Origin: an uncultured Bacteroidota bacterium
Lineage (GTDB): Bacteria; Bacteroidota; Bacteroidia; Bacteroidales; F082
Direction of reading: 5' to 3'
Length of the DNA stretch: 47,305 nt
Assembly (NCBI GenBank): GCA_903957365.1
Contig: CAJBPB010000206.1
Location: 1-47,305, forward strand
In this document: positions 10,563 to 19,855 of the stretch, piece after piece
Layout: each line of letters starts with the position of its first letter
Position numbering within the stretch: position 1 is the stretch's first letter
The notes under the pieces: generated by a model
What the model was told of the DNA's origin: nothing
The model's database searches: none
Seen by the model: the letters and a program-made list of their open reading frames with translations, nothing else
Program-made: the position numbers and the translations under genes

Positions 10563-10705
10563 TTCTTTTTTTGCAAAAATCGTAAAATTATATCAATGAC
10601 AATCAAATAATATAATGTCAGTTTAGAATCCTTAAAGATGCAATCATTTCAACACGATATTTTCAACTTTTAAGTCAATCAAAGTCATTACAAACTTAAA
10701 ACGAT

Positions 10706-10713
10706 TAATTTTG
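10706..10713 (+). promoter_or_regulatory. -7 promoter element of Ni/Co-type transporter gene
   Basis: TAATTTTG fits TAnnTTTG only 15 bp before the ATG, so the transcript would have a leader of under 10 nt. No NikR- or Fur-like palindrome was recognised. Confidence 0.4.
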
Positions 10714-10727
10714 TTAAAAAAGTTGTA

Positions 10728-11498
10728 ATGACAGATTCAGGTGTTACTTTGATGATGATAGCTTCGGTGCAAAATGATTATTTTGTTGGAATACCTTTGA
10801 TTTATGGATTGATTGCAAGTATATTACACGTAATCTCAGGACCTGATCATTTGGCAGCTGTGAGCCCGCTTGCTATTGAAAACAAACTAAAAGCCTGGCT
10901 TGTTGGTCTTGGCTGGGGCATCGGTCATACCGCTGGAATGCTTGTTGTTGGGATGCTTTTCATTCTTTTTAAGGATTTCATTCCTGTAGAATTAATTTCA
11001 ACTTCGAGCGAAAGCATTGTAGGTTTTGTTTTGCTAATCATTGGATTTTGGGCACTCTGGAGAATATTTGGTAAAACACCAAAACACAAACATCTTCATC
11101 CTCATACACATGCCAACGATCATGGCATATCATTCACACACATACACACACATAATCACCCAGCAGTTAATATTCACAGGCATGAACATAAAAAAGCAGT
11201 TAATCAATCATTTATATCAGCATCCATCATAGGTTTGATTCATGGTATGGCTGGTTTTTCACATTTGTTGGGTGTATTACCAACCCTTGCATTTAAAACT
11301 ATTTCGGAATCAGCCTATTATCTTATCGGTTTTGGTGTTGGTACAATTATTTCAATGGTAGTTTTTTCTGTAGTATTAGGATTTGTCGCATTCAAAACTG
11401 ACAATTCCAAAAGACCTTTTCTATTCCGGACTGTACAACTCACTGGAGCAATGGCATCCATTTTGATTGGTATTTACTGGATATCAACGAGTTTCTGA
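10728..11498 (+). CDS. UreH/NicO/HupE-like membrane transporter with His-rich loop (Ni/Co transport candidate)
   Basis: A 256-aa inner-membrane protein with about six transmembrane segments. The motif HVISGPDHLAAV (about residues 35-46) is a hallmark of the nickel/cobalt transporter superfamily and UreH-like proteins, and a second HGMAGFSH motif sits in the other half. Between the halves is a loop (11085-11195) with 13 histidines in about 37 residues, expected to bind Ni, Co or Zn. In the family such loops occur in both importers and RcnA-like exporters, so direction cannot be decided. The next gene, an outer-membrane barrel, starts 1 nt after its stop, implying translational coupling. No urease or hydrogenase genes are nearby. 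Confidence 0.75.
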   Translation: MTDSGVTLMMIASVQNDYFVGIPLIYGLIASILHVISGPDHLAAVSPLAIENKLKAWLVGLGWGIGHTAGMLVVGMLFILFKDFIPVELISTSSESIVGFVLLIIGFWALWRIFGKTPKHKHLHPHTHANDHGISFTHIHTHNHPAVNIHRHEHKKAVNQSFISASIIGLIHGMAGFSHLLGVLPTLAFKTISESAYYLIGFGVGTIISMVVFSVVLGFVAFKTDNSKRPFLFRTVQLTGAMASILIGIYWISTSF

Positions 11499-11499
11499 A

Positions 11500-12270
11500 A
11501 TGAAAAATGCATTATTGACATTATTTGTTCTCATAAATTTTCTATCCCACGGACAGAACTTGGTAAAAGACAATTACTGGTTATTTGGTGCTTCAGGCGG
11601 ATTAACCCAGGGCAATGTCAGTTCAATCAACTCTTCATATGATTTCACTGGAAAAAGAGGATTCCGGGCTGGTATTTTGACAAAATACTTTTTCAGCCCT
11701 CATATTGCTTTAGGAGCAGAAATTGAGTTTGAAAAGCGTGGATTTACTGCGGGCATTTTTAATTTCGGGTTACAGGCAAATGATACAAGTAACTATGTTT
11801 GCTGGGATTGTTATTATTCATCATTGGTTGATTATCAATCCTTTTACCTAACTTTACCTTTATATATTCAGTTTCAACGTCAACTTAATAAAATTGGATT
11901 TTTTTTTCGAACTGGTTTGTATTATTCATTGATGCTTCAATCCTATCAGGATGGTTATGAAGAGATGTTTATTGATGCTGTCACTGGTTTGCCATTTGCA
12001 GAATATGGTTATGAACCAGGACGTTACCGTAATATTTTTGCAGGAGAGGTTGAAAATGTCGTAAATACTTATGATGCAGGAATGCTTTTCGGTTTAGGAA
12101 TTACATATTTGGTTACCGAAAAGATTGGATTAACATTGGATGCTTCATTTTTTCTTGGCGTTGCAGGTTATTTTGAAAATCCGGAACTGGTGGTTGCACA
12201 ATTTAAATCTTCATCTTTAAATTTAGGGTTGAATTACAAAGTGTTGGCCAAAAAGAACAGATCCAAATAA
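11500..12270 (+). CDS. Outer-membrane beta-barrel protein coupled to the transporter
   Basis: The start is taken at the ATG at 11500, because it gives a proper signal peptide (MKNALLTLFVLINFLSHGQ) and sits 1 nt after the upstream stop. The mature part, about 237 residues, has alternating hydrophobic/polar beta-strands, aromatic strand ends and a repeated G-x-G-x-x-x-x pattern, like the PorT/OmpW-type barrels common in Bacteroidota. No ligand-specific motif was recognised. The tight junction with the metal transporter suggests a role in the same process, for example passage of the metal across the outer membrane, but that is inference. Confidence 0.7.
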   Translation: MKNALLTLFVLINFLSHGQNLVKDNYWLFGASGGLTQGNVSSINSSYDFTGKRGFRAGILTKYFFSPHIALGAEIEFEKRGFTAGIFNFGLQANDTSNYVCWDCYYSSLVDYQSFYLTLPLYIQFQRQLNKIGFFFRTGLYYSLMLQSYQDGYEEMFIDAVTGLPFAEYGYEPGRYRNIFAGEVENVVNTYDAGMLFGLGITYLVTEKIGLTLDASFFLGVAGYFENPELVVAQFKSSSLNLGLNYKVLAKKNRSK

Positions 12271-12303
12271 TTCGAATTTAAATAGTACGTTACTCGTAAA
12301 TCA

Positions 12304-13110
12304 TTACTTAAAAGGTGAATCAGGCTCTTTTGACATCACTTTATAAATGCTTTTATCAATAAGATTCGGAATCACTCTGTTGAATTGTCTGAGAAATTTA
12401 CCTTCAAATGTCAGAATCAAATTTCTTTGACGTCGTTTAATCCCATTCAATATTATAACAGCTACCTTTTCTGCAGACATCATTTTTTCTTCGTTGCGCG
12501 GTGATTCGCCTTGAGGAGAACCATCTCCGTTCAACGCAGTATTACGGATGTTTGATGACGTGAAACCTGGAAATGCAATCAATACATGTAATCCGTTTTT
12601 AATATTTTCGATACGCAGTGCCTCGAGAAATCCCTGCATAGCGAATTTTGAGGCTGAATATCCTGTCCTGCCAGGAAGACCAATAAAACCAGCTGTTGAA
12701 GAAACACCAACTATTGAACCTTTTGTTTGCATCAGATAGGGTAAGGCATATTTTGTACAATATACTGTACCCCAGAAGTTAACATCCATGAGTCGTCTGA
12801 TTACTTCGAGATTCGTATCAATAAATAATGCCCGCATTGATATGCCGGCATTACTTATCAGAATATCTATTTTGCCAAACGTATCGATTGTATTATGAAT
12901 AAGATTTGCACATTCAGATTCCTTGCTAACATCTGTAACACAGTAAATTATATTTTCATTAAATGATTTTATCTCATTAGTAATTTCTCTCAGATGTCGC
13001 TCGTTTCTGGCAGCCAGAACTAGTTTTGCTCCTTGTCTCGCTGCTTCAAAAGCCAAAGCCTTACCAATTCCGGAAGATGCACCTGTTATGATGATTACTT
13101 TATTTTTCAT
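12304..13110 (-). CDS. Short-chain dehydrogenase/reductase (classical SDR)
   Basis: A 268-aa NAD(P)-dependent oxidoreductase of the classical SDR family. The Rossmann nucleotide loop TGASSGIG is at residues 9-16, the NAG motif at 87-89, the catalytic serine in VSST (about 137-139) and the YSASK catalytic pair Y151/K155. The C-terminal part has the basic, hydrophobic features of the DltE/YqjQ-like subgroup, which acts on lipophilic or acyl substrates. It is convergent with the OM barrel gene, with 33 bp between. The substrate is unknown. Confidence 0.9.
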   Translation of the reverse strand: MKNKVIIITGASSGIGKALAFEAARQGAKLVLAARNERHLREITNEIKSFNENIIYCVTDVSKESECANLIHNTIDTFGKIDILISNAGISMRALFIDTNLEVIRRLMDVNFWGTVYCTKYALPYLMQTKGSIVGVSSTAGFIGLPGRTGYSASKFAMQGFLEALRIENIKNGLHVLIAFPGFTSSNIRNTALNGDGSPQGESPRNEEKMMSAEKVAVIILNGIKRRQRNLILTFEGKFLRQFNRVIPNLIDKSIYKVMSKEPDSPFK

Positions 13111-13169
13111 TTTTTGAATGGCTACCCAATTAAGTCTACAAAATTCGGTAAAGTTGTTCGAATCAAATG

Positions 13170-13177
13170 CAAATATA
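13170..13177 (-). promoter_or_regulatory. -7 promoter element of SDR gene
   Basis: The minus strand reads TATATTTG, matching TAnnTTTG, with CAA triplets (TTG on the minus strand) at 13181-13195. The leader would be about 60 nt. Confidence 0.35.
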
Positions 13178-13265
13178 TATCAATAAACAAAACAATGTTT
13201 CTAAATTGTTTATAATTCGTTCAAAACTATGTTATTATCAGTACTTTAGAATAAATTCTTATTTC

Positions 13266-13273
13266 TATTTTTG
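13266..13273 (+). promoter_or_regulatory. -7 promoter element of class III aminotransferase gene
   Basis: TATTTTTG fits TAnnTTTG and lies 11 bp before the ATG, again a near-leaderless arrangement. A weak TTTAG at 13245 could serve as -33. Confidence 0.4.
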
Positions 13274-13284
13274 CAAAAAAAACT

Positions 13285-14481
13285 ATGTTAACAACACGAC
13301 AACTATTTCAATTACATCTCGGACTTCCTTCTTATGAATCTGATCCTATTGAAATTGTTGGGGCTAAGGGAATTTATCTGTTTGATGCTGAGGGAAATAC
13401 AATTGTAGATCTTGTTTCAGGTGTTTCTGTTAGCAATGTCGGACATTTACATCCGAAAGTTGTACAGGCAATTACACATCAACTTGAGAATTATATGCAC
13501 GTGATGGTTTATGGAACGTTTGTTCAATCACCACAGGTGCTGCTAGCCACTAAACTTGCCGAAAAACTACCATTAAGTCTTGATTCTGTGTATTTTGTAA
13601 ATTCAGGTAGTGAAGCTATTGAAGGTGCATTGAAGCTTGCCAAGAGAATAACCGGACGAACTGAGATGGTTGGTTTTAAAAATGCCTATCATGGTGGTAC
13701 TGCAGGCGCTTTGAGTCTTCTGGGAAATGAAACTCTGAAAAATGCATTTCGTCCACTTCTGCCTGATACTCGCACATTGGATTTCAATGATTTTGAATCA
13801 CTTTATCAGATAACCGAACGAACTGCCTGTGTATTAATAGAACCAGTGCAGGCTGAAGCTGGCATCATTCTGCCTGATGCTGGTTATCTGGAAGCATTGC
13901 GAAATCGATGTAATGAAACTGGCACGATGTTGATTTTTGACGAGATTCAGATGGGAATGGGACGGACAGGTAAATTATTTGCTTTTGAAAATTACGGTAT
14001 TGTCCCTGATATTCTTTGTCTGGCAAAGGCTTTGGGAGGAGGAATGCCACTTGGTGCTTTTATAAGTTCAAAAACGAATATGTCGGCCCTGACTTTTAAT
14101 CCAGAATTAGGTCATATTACTACTTTTGGAGGTCATCCTGTTTGTTGTGCGGCAGCTTTGGCTGCCCTGGAAGTACTTCACGAGGAGAATCTTATTGAAA
14201 TAGCAGATGAAAAAGGTAAGAAATACATATCTGGACTCAAACATCACCGAGGAGTAAAAGTAATTCGTCAGATTGGGCTTATGCTCGGTGTTGAAGTTTC
14301 TGATATATTGAATATCACAACATTAATGAGTATATTTAAAAAGAATCATTTGGTTGTTGATCAGTTTTTATTCAATGAGAATACTTTCAGGATTGCACCG
14401 CCATTAACTATAACAGATGAAGAAATTGATATGACAATGGTGACTATCATACAGTCGCTGGATGAGGCTATGTTAAACTAA
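13285..14481 (+). CDS. Class III (ornithine/GABA-type) PLP aminotransferase
   Basis: A 398-aa PLP-dependent enzyme of the acetylornithine/ornithine/4-aminobutyrate aminotransferase group. Visible motifs: SGSEAIEGALKLAK (PLP phosphate-binding region, about 113-126), the FDEIQMGMGRTGKLF aspartate segment (about 218-232) and the Schiff-base lysine K248 in LAKALGGGMPLGAF. The length and motifs fit ornithine, acetylornithine or related omega-amino transaminases. No arginine-biosynthesis genes adjoin it, so catabolic use is as likely. It is not clearly co-transcribed with the next gene, a gamma-glutamyltransferase 88 bp away. Confidence 0.9.
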   Translation: MLTTRQLFQLHLGLPSYESDPIEIVGAKGIYLFDAEGNTIVDLVSGVSVSNVGHLHPKVVQAITHQLENYMHVMVYGTFVQSPQVLLATKLAEKLPLSLDSVYFVNSGSEAIEGALKLAKRITGRTEMVGFKNAYHGGTAGALSLLGNETLKNAFRPLLPDTRTLDFNDFESLYQITERTACVLIEPVQAEAGIILPDAGYLEALRNRCNETGTMLIFDEIQMGMGRTGKLFAFENYGIVPDILCLAKALGGGMPLGAFISSKTNMSALTFNPELGHITTFGGHPVCCAAALAALEVLHEENLIEIADEKGKKYISGLKHHRGVKVIRQIGLMLGVEVSDILNITTLMSIFKKNHLVVDQFLFNENTFRIAPPLTITDEEIDMTMVTIIQSLDEAMLN

Positions 14482-14569
14482 TTATTTAGTTGAAAATTAA
14501 TTGACCAAAGCTAAGTACTTATAATTCATTTAGATATAAAACAAGTCACACAAATGTATTATTAATTTT

Positions 14570-16264
14570 ATGAAGAATTTATATCTTATTAATTTGTATT
14601 TTCTGTTTACAATATATGCTTTAAATGCACAAGAAAAAATTAATTATCTTCCTGAAAATGAGAATATTGCAACAGCTGTCAGAGCAAAAAACGGAATGGT
14701 TCTTACCAATTCAGCCACAGCTTCTCAAACAGCCCTGAATATTTTAAAAAAAGGTGGTAATGCAATTGATGCAGCCATAGCCGCAAATGCAGTTCTTGGT
14801 TTAACCAACCCTACTTCCGGAGGTGTTGGCGGTGACTTGTATGCGTTGATATGGGATGCCGGAACCAAACAAATTTACGGATTGAATGCTACCGGAAGAA
14901 CACCTGGTTCACTCAGTTCTGCTAAGTTTAAATTGTTGAAAATAAATAGTATAGAAAATAATAGTCCGCTTTCAATTACAGTTCCGGGTTGCGTAGATGG
15001 CTGGAATGAAATGTATGAAAAATTCGGGAGGTTACCAGCAGAAGTTATTTTATCAGATGCCATACGTTATGCTGAGAATGGTTTCATATTGACAAAAGAT
15101 GTAGCTGAATCCTTTGAAAATGAAAGTATCAGATTGGATAAATACGACACTTTCAAAAAGATTTATAAAGTTGATAGTATTCTTCCCTCTGCTGGCGATA
15201 AATTGTTTAATCCGGATTTGGCTGATTTATATAAAATGCTGGCCAATAAAGGATTCAGAAGTTTTTACAAAACCGAGAATAGTCAGATAATCGCTAATTC
15301 AGTGCAAAATGCAGGTGGTTTTTTAAATGCTGCGGATTTGGCTATGCATCATAGTGAGTGGGTTGATCCGATTTCGATAGAGTATAGCGGAAACATGATT
15401 TATCAACTTCCACCCAATAGTTTAGGAATTACGATGTTAACTTTTCTTGAAATTATTAAAAATTTTGATTTAAGCCAGTTACCTTTTGGTTCAAAGAAGT
15501 ACCTGCATACCTTGATTGAGGTCAATAAATTAGCATTACTGGATCAGGAATTGTTTTTAAAAGATCCAACCTATGTTAAATACAAACCTGAAGCCTATTT
15601 AAATTCAGAGAATTCAAAGAAAAAACTAATTTCATTTACTTCAACCGGAACACTAAATATTCAATCAAAAAGTATTGAAAATGAATCAAATACAATATCT
15701 ATAATTATCGCTGATGAGGAAGGAAATCTGGTTGTATTATCGCAAAATAATTATATTGGAATGGGTTCAGGCGTGGTGCCTGATGGTCTGGGATTTGTTT
15801 TACAAAACCGGGCTTCTTCTTATTCATTAAAACGAAATGATCCCAATGTTTATGTACCTTTTAACCGGCCATATTCCAGTTCATTACCTTGCATTACCTT
15901 CAAAGATGGTAAACCTTCAATGGGAATCAATTTAACAAATAACACTTCAAATGCACTTATTGAAGCACAAACAATTATAAACTTAATCAATTTTAAAATG
16001 GAGCCATTGCTGGCGTTTCAGGTCCCATTCATTTTTAATAGCCAGACAAATGATAAAATTGAATCAAGTAAGAACACAGTTTGGATTAGCATCGAAAAAG
16101 GAATTAATTATCAGGTAGTCAGAGACTTAATAGCAATTGGACATCGGATTAAATTTGTTTCTGAGCCTAAATTCGGAATGCAGGCGCTCTTCTTTAAAAC
16201 CGAAAAAAGTAACTTTCTGGGTATATCAAGATCTTCAGAAAAGGGAATCGCAGTCGGGTATTGA
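14570..16264 (+). CDS. ggt: Gamma-glutamyltransferase-family Ntn hydrolase, secreted
   Basis: A periplasmic enzyme that cleaves or transfers the gamma-glutamyl group of glutathione and related peptides. It is 564 aa with an N-terminal signal peptide (about 1-20, ending LNAQ). The large-subunit motifs AIDAAIAANAVLGL and PTSGGVGGD (about 65-90) are those of GGT. The precursor self-cleaves before a threonine; aligned to E. coli T391 this is T375, in the local context NTISIII. The TTH of E. coli is therefore TIS here, so the nucleophile is retained but its neighbours differ. With the cysteine dioxygenase and GPx in this window it points to thiol turnover. It could alternatively be a GGT-like acylase. 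Confidence 0.88.
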   Translation: MKNLYLINLYFLFTIYALNAQEKINYLPENENIATAVRAKNGMVLTNSATASQTALNILKKGGNAIDAAIAANAVLGLTNPTSGGVGGDLYALIWDAGTKQIYGLNATGRTPGSLSSAKFKLLKINSIENNSPLSITVPGCVDGWNEMYEKFGRLPAEVILSDAIRYAENGFILTKDVAESFENESIRLDKYDTFKKIYKVDSILPSAGDKLFNPDLADLYKMLANKGFRSFYKTENSQIIANSVQNAGGFLNAADLAMHHSEWVDPISIEYSGNMIYQLPPNSLGITMLTFLEIIKNFDLSQLPFGSKKYLHTLIEVNKLALLDQELFLKDPTYVKYKPEAYLNSENSKKKLISFTSTGTLNIQSKSIENESNTISIIIADEEGNLVVLSQNNYIGMGSGVVPDGLGFVLQNRASSYSLKRNDPNVYVPFNRPYSSSLPCITFKDGKPSMGINLTNNTSNALIEAQTIINLINFKMEPLLAFQVPFIFNSQTNDKIESSKNTVWISIEKGINYQVVRDLIAIGHRIKFVSEPKFGMQALFFKTEKSNFLGISRSSEKGIAVGY

Positions 16265-16376
16265 TATATACTGATTTCACTTTTTTAGAAGATGTTTGAT
16301 TTCAACTATTTATAGGTTTTTATATAGTAAATCAGCATAATCAGGTTGAGACCTAAGTCTATTTTTTGTACTTTTA

Positions 16377-17120
16377 ATGTCTGAAATCGAGCCAAAATCG
16401 GACACAATGCAACCTTATTCTGTAAATGCAGATTATTTTGAAGAAATGGCGCAGTTGGAAATTGAAGAAGGTCCGGTTGCTATTGGAGGTACGATTTCTA
16501 AGAAAAGTATTTTACAAGCCTATACCCTTGGGCTTTTTCCGTGGAGTAATGAAGACGAACCTGTTCTGTGGTATTCACCTAATCCCAGAATGGTATTAAA
16601 TCCTCAAAAAGCTTTTTTTTCAAGGAATCTGATCAAGTCAATTCGAAATAATGATTTTGAAATAAGATATGATACAGATTTTGAATCAGTTATACACAAT
16701 TGTGCTACTGTTAAAAGAACTGGTGAGTCAGGCACATGGATAACAAAAGCAGTTAAAAATGTATTTACCCAACTCCATCATCTGGGTCTTGCCCATTCTG
16801 TGGAGGCATACAATAATAATAAATTGGTAGGTGGTTTGTATGGTTTATCGTTGGGAAGAATTTTTTTTGGAGAATCGATGTTTCATACACAACCCAATGC
16901 ATCTAAAACAGCTTTTTATTATTTGGTAGATTTTCTTAAAGCGAATAATTTTGACCTGATAGATGCGCAACAGGAAACACCGTATCTTGCAAGTTTCGGA
17001 GCAGCAGCTATTCCTCGTGTCGATTTTATAAAAATTCTTAAAGAATCGGTTCAAAAACCAAGCCTGATAGGCAAGTGGAATAGTTCAACAACTGAAAAAA
17101 GTATAATTAAGATCATATAA
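16377..17120 (+). CDS. aat: Leucyl/phenylalanyl-tRNA-protein transferase
   Basis: Attaches Leu or Phe from aminoacyl-tRNA to proteins with N-terminal Arg or Lys, marking them for ClpS-Clp degradation. The 247-aa length is close to the family norm, with an N-terminal extension of about 20 residues. Conserved stretches are YTLGLFPW, LWYSPNPRMVL, GESGTWIT, GGLYGLSLG and FGESMFH, all Aat signatures. The transcript seems to include the deaminase gene 11 bp downstream. An alternative start at M11 would trim the extension. The partner unfoldase could be the ClpC encoded at 3.9 kb; no clpS is in the window. Confidence 0.95.
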   Translation: MSEIEPKSDTMQPYSVNADYFEEMAQLEIEEGPVAIGGTISKKSILQAYTLGLFPWSNEDEPVLWYSPNPRMVLNPQKAFFSRNLIKSIRNNDFEIRYDTDFESVIHNCATVKRTGESGTWITKAVKNVFTQLHHLGLAHSVEAYNNNKLVGGLYGLSLGRIFFGESMFHTQPNASKTAFYYLVDFLKANNFDLIDAQQETPYLASFGAAAIPRVDFIKILKESVQKPSLIGKWNSSTTEKSIIKII

Positions 17121-17131
17121 ATAAAGAAAAA

Positions 17132-17614
17132 ATGAAAGCAACTAAAGAGCAGGAAGCATTTATGCAGGAGGCAATACGACTTGCACTTGATAATATTAAA
17201 ACTGGCAACGGCGGTCCGTTTGGAGCGGTAATTGTTAAAAACGGAATAATCATCGGACGAGGTTCAAATAGTGTAACTTCAGAAAATGACCCAACTGCGC
17301 ATGCAGAAGTAATGGCGATCAGGGAAGCATGTAAAAATCTCAGTAATTTTCAACTTGATGGTTGTGAGTTATATACGAGTTGTGAACCATGTCCGATGTG
17401 TCTGGGTGCCATTTATTGGGCTCGTCCGTCAAGGGTTTATTTTGCTGCTACACGTGAAATGGCAGCTGAAGCAGGATTTGATGATTCATATATTTACAAC
17501 CAGATCCCTTTACAACCACACGAAAGGGATATTCCAACCAATCATCTGAAATTGGATGATGCATTTACCGTTTTTGACGAATGGGTGCTTTCGGAGAAGA
17601 AAATTCCATATTAA
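17132..17614 (+). CDS. guaD: Guanine deaminase (CDA-family)
   Basis: A 160-aa zinc cytidine-deaminase-fold enzyme. Zinc and catalytic residues are visible as HAE (H57, E59) and PCPMC (C87, C90). The extended match NGGPFGAVIVK, ENDPTAHAEV, YTSCEPCPMCLGAIYWARP and AAEAGFDDSYIY is that of Bacillus-type guanine deaminase, which converts guanine to xanthine. TadA, the tRNA adenosine deaminase, has the same core but lacks the FDDS.IY segment. It starts 11 bp after aat and is likely in the same operon; the metabolic reason for that pairing is unclear. Confidence 0.88.
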   Translation: MKATKEQEAFMQEAIRLALDNIKTGNGGPFGAVIVKNGIIIGRGSNSVTSENDPTAHAEVMAIREACKNLSNFQLDGCELYTSCEPCPMCLGAIYWARPSRVYFAATREMAAEAGFDDSYIYNQIPLQPHERDIPTNHLKLDDAFTVFDEWVLSEKKIPY

Positions 17615-17675
17615 AAAATTAAGATTTTAAAGTGTACATAGATTTAGAAGTCATTCAAAAAGAAAAACTCAAAAA

Positions 17676-19214
17676 ATGAAAAAATTCTATTTATCAATAT
17701 TTTTTGTTGGATTATTCAGTTTTACTGCTAAAAATCAAAATCTGACAGAGAAAATTCAATTACTCGAAAGCTATTATTCGGCTAGCCTGAACAATTGGAA
17801 TGTACCTGGGATGGCAATCGCTATTGTCACGAAAGACAGTATCTTGTTTTCAAAAGGATTTGGAGTTACAGATGTTAACTCAAAAAATAAGGTAGATGAG
17901 AATACTCTTTTTGCGTTAGCAAGCAATACCAAAGCTTTTACTGCCACTGCGTTGGCAATGCTCGTTGATCAGGGTAAAATTAAGTGGGATGACAGAGTGA
18001 CTGATTACCTTCCGTGGTTTAAAATGTATGATCCTTATGTCACCAATGCATTTACTATCAGAGATTTACTAAGCCACAGAAGCGGATTGGAGACATTTTC
18101 GGGGGATCTCCTCTGGTATGGCAGCAATTATTCACGTAAGGAAGTTATTTCGAGAGCCAGGTTTCTAAAACCCGCCTATGGCTTTCGTGAACATTTTGGA
18201 TATTCCAATATTATGTTTATTGCTGCAGGAGAAATTATTCCAGCAGTCACTGGTCAGAGCTGGGACGAATTTGTGGCTGAGAATATTCTCAAACCACTAG
18301 AAATGAACCGTTCATTATTACATGTAAGTGAACTTAAAAATACTTCAAATGTCGCTCAACCACACACCAAAGTGGGTGATAATATGCAAGTGATAGAGTG
18401 GTTAGACTGGAATAACATGGCTCCGGCAGGTTCACTGATATCAAGTGTTTCAGATATGGCAAAATGGTTACAAATGAACCTTGGATCAGGAATTTACAGA
18501 AATGACACACTACTGAGCGCGAGGAGGATATTCGAACTGCAAAGTTCAAATACACTCATCAATGTTAGTGAAGGATCAGTAATGATGTTCCCGGGTACAC
18601 ACTTCAAAGCGTACGGTATGGGCTGGAGCCTGATGGATTATCAGGGCCGGAAAGTCGTATCTCACAATGGAGGATATGATGGTATGATTTCACAAACCGT
18701 TTTGATTCCAGAGAAAAATATTGGTTTTGTGATTGTTACAAATGCCAATTCAAGTTTGTATTACCCTATGATGTATAAAACCCTGGATGTACTTCTAAAT
18801 AACCCTGAAGAAAAAGACTGGAGCAAAATGATTCTTGAAAGAGTTAAAAAGAATGAAATTGCCTCTGAGAAGACCAAAAGTGAGACTGTTGCTGCCAGAA
18901 ATAAGCAATCCAAACCTAGTTTAGAGATGGATGCTTATAAGGGCTTTTATGGTTGCAATTTATATGACAGTCTAAAAGTAGACAATGAAAATAGAAAATT
19001 GGTTCTGCAATTTATGCGGTCTCCAGGTCTATTTGGCGAATTAAATCATTGGCAATATGATACTTATGAAATTGAATTCAAAGCATTTCCTTCACTTCCA
19101 AAAGGATTGGTTACTTTTAAGTTAAGTCGTGACGGAAAAATTGAAGGATTGGAGGTTTTTGTTGATAATCCTGATTTTGATTTTACGGAGTTTGATTTTA
19201 AAAAACTAGATTAG
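17676..19214 (+). CDS. Serine hydrolase of the class C beta-lactamase family, secreted
   Basis: A 512-aa exported protein with a signal peptide (about 1-19) followed by a class C beta-lactamase/DD-peptidase fold. The SxxK catalytic motif is S83-N-T-K86, the YxN motif is in FGYSN (about 175-177) and the HxG-type third motif is SHNGGYDG (about 330). After about residue 385 comes an extra C-terminal domain resembling DUF3471, found in peptidases and esterases of this family in Bacteroidota. Such proteins are more often D-amino-acid peptidases or esterases than antibiotic-resistance enzymes. No operon is evident. Confidence 0.85.
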   Translation: MKKFYLSIFFVGLFSFTAKNQNLTEKIQLLESYYSASLNNWNVPGMAIAIVTKDSILFSKGFGVTDVNSKNKVDENTLFALASNTKAFTATALAMLVDQGKIKWDDRVTDYLPWFKMYDPYVTNAFTIRDLLSHRSGLETFSGDLLWYGSNYSRKEVISRARFLKPAYGFREHFGYSNIMFIAAGEIIPAVTGQSWDEFVAENILKPLEMNRSLLHVSELKNTSNVAQPHTKVGDNMQVIEWLDWNNMAPAGSLISSVSDMAKWLQMNLGSGIYRNDTLLSARRIFELQSSNTLINVSEGSVMMFPGTHFKAYGMGWSLMDYQGRKVVSHNGGYDGMISQTVLIPEKNIGFVIVTNANSSLYYPMMYKTLDVLLNNPEEKDWSKMILERVKKNEIASEKTKSETVAARNKQSKPSLEMDAYKGFYGCNLYDSLKVDNENRKLVLQFMRSPGLFGELNHWQYDTYEIEFKAFPSLPKGLVTFKLSRDGKIEGLEVFVDNPDFDFTEFDFKKLD

Positions 19215-19312
19215 TCATGGGTTATCTGAATTTCATTAAGGATATTCTGCAAATAAAATTTATTACTGACGAAACAATTAATAGAAAACCTTGTTTACTA
19301 AAATAAAAAGCA

Positions 19313-19855
19313 ATGAAAAAAAATAACATTTTATTAATCTTTTTGATTATGATAGGTAGTTCATTGATGGCGCAGTCAGCTTTTTATCAGTTTGTGGTGA
19401 AAGACATTGATGGGAAAGATTTTTCTCTGGCACAATTCAAAGGCAAAAAAGTGATGGTTGTAAATGTCGCTTCCAAATGTGGGTTAACGCCACAATATGA
19501 AAAACTTGAGTCATTATACAAACAATATGGTGGCGAAAATTTTGTGATCATTGGATTTCCTGCAAATAATTTTTTAAGTCAGGAACCAGGTTCTGATGCT
19601 GAAATTAAATCATTCTGTACATTGGAATACGGAGTCAGTTTCCCGATGATGTCAAAGATTTCAGTGAAGGGAAAGGACCAGCATGCGTTATATAAATGGC
19701 TTACAACCAAAGAATTGAATGGTTTTGAAGATTCCGATATTTCCTGGAATTTCCAGAAATACCTGATTGATGAATCGGGTAAGATTGTAAAAGTGGTTAG
19801 TCCAAAAACAGATCCATTGGACGCTGAAATAATATCTTGGCTGAAAACCAAATAA
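19313..19855 (+). CDS. Glutathione-peroxidase-family thiol peroxidase, exported
   Basis: A 180-aa peroxidase with an N-terminal signal peptide (about 1-20), so it probably acts in the periplasm. The peroxidatic cysteine C56 is in VASKCGLT. The conserved FPANNFLSQEPG and WNFQKYL motifs supply the Gln and Trp/Asn of the active site. Position 56 is Cys encoded as TGT, not TGA, so it is not a selenoprotein. Bacterial cysteine GPx enzymes usually take electrons from thioredoxin rather than glutathione. It stands alone with 98 bp upstream and no visible OxyR site. Confidence 0.93.
   Translation: MKKNNILLIFLIMIGSSLMAQSAFYQFVVKDIDGKDFSLAQFKGKKVMVVNVASKCGLTPQYEKLESLYKQYGGENFVIIGFPANNFLSQEPGSDAEIKSFCTLEYGVSFPMMSKISVKGKDQHALYKWLTTKELNGFEDSDISWNFQKYLIDESGKIVKVVSPKTDPLDAEIISWLKTK

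Noticed and set aside
17132-17614. TadA, the tRNA adenosine deaminase expected for tRNA-Arg(ACG)
   Set aside because: The fold is shared, but FDDS.IY and the C-terminal region match guanine deaminase; TadA should be elsewhere in the genome.
19478-19480. Selenoprotein glutathione peroxidase
   Set aside because: The active-site codon is TGT (Cys), not TGA, and no SECIS-like hairpin was seen.
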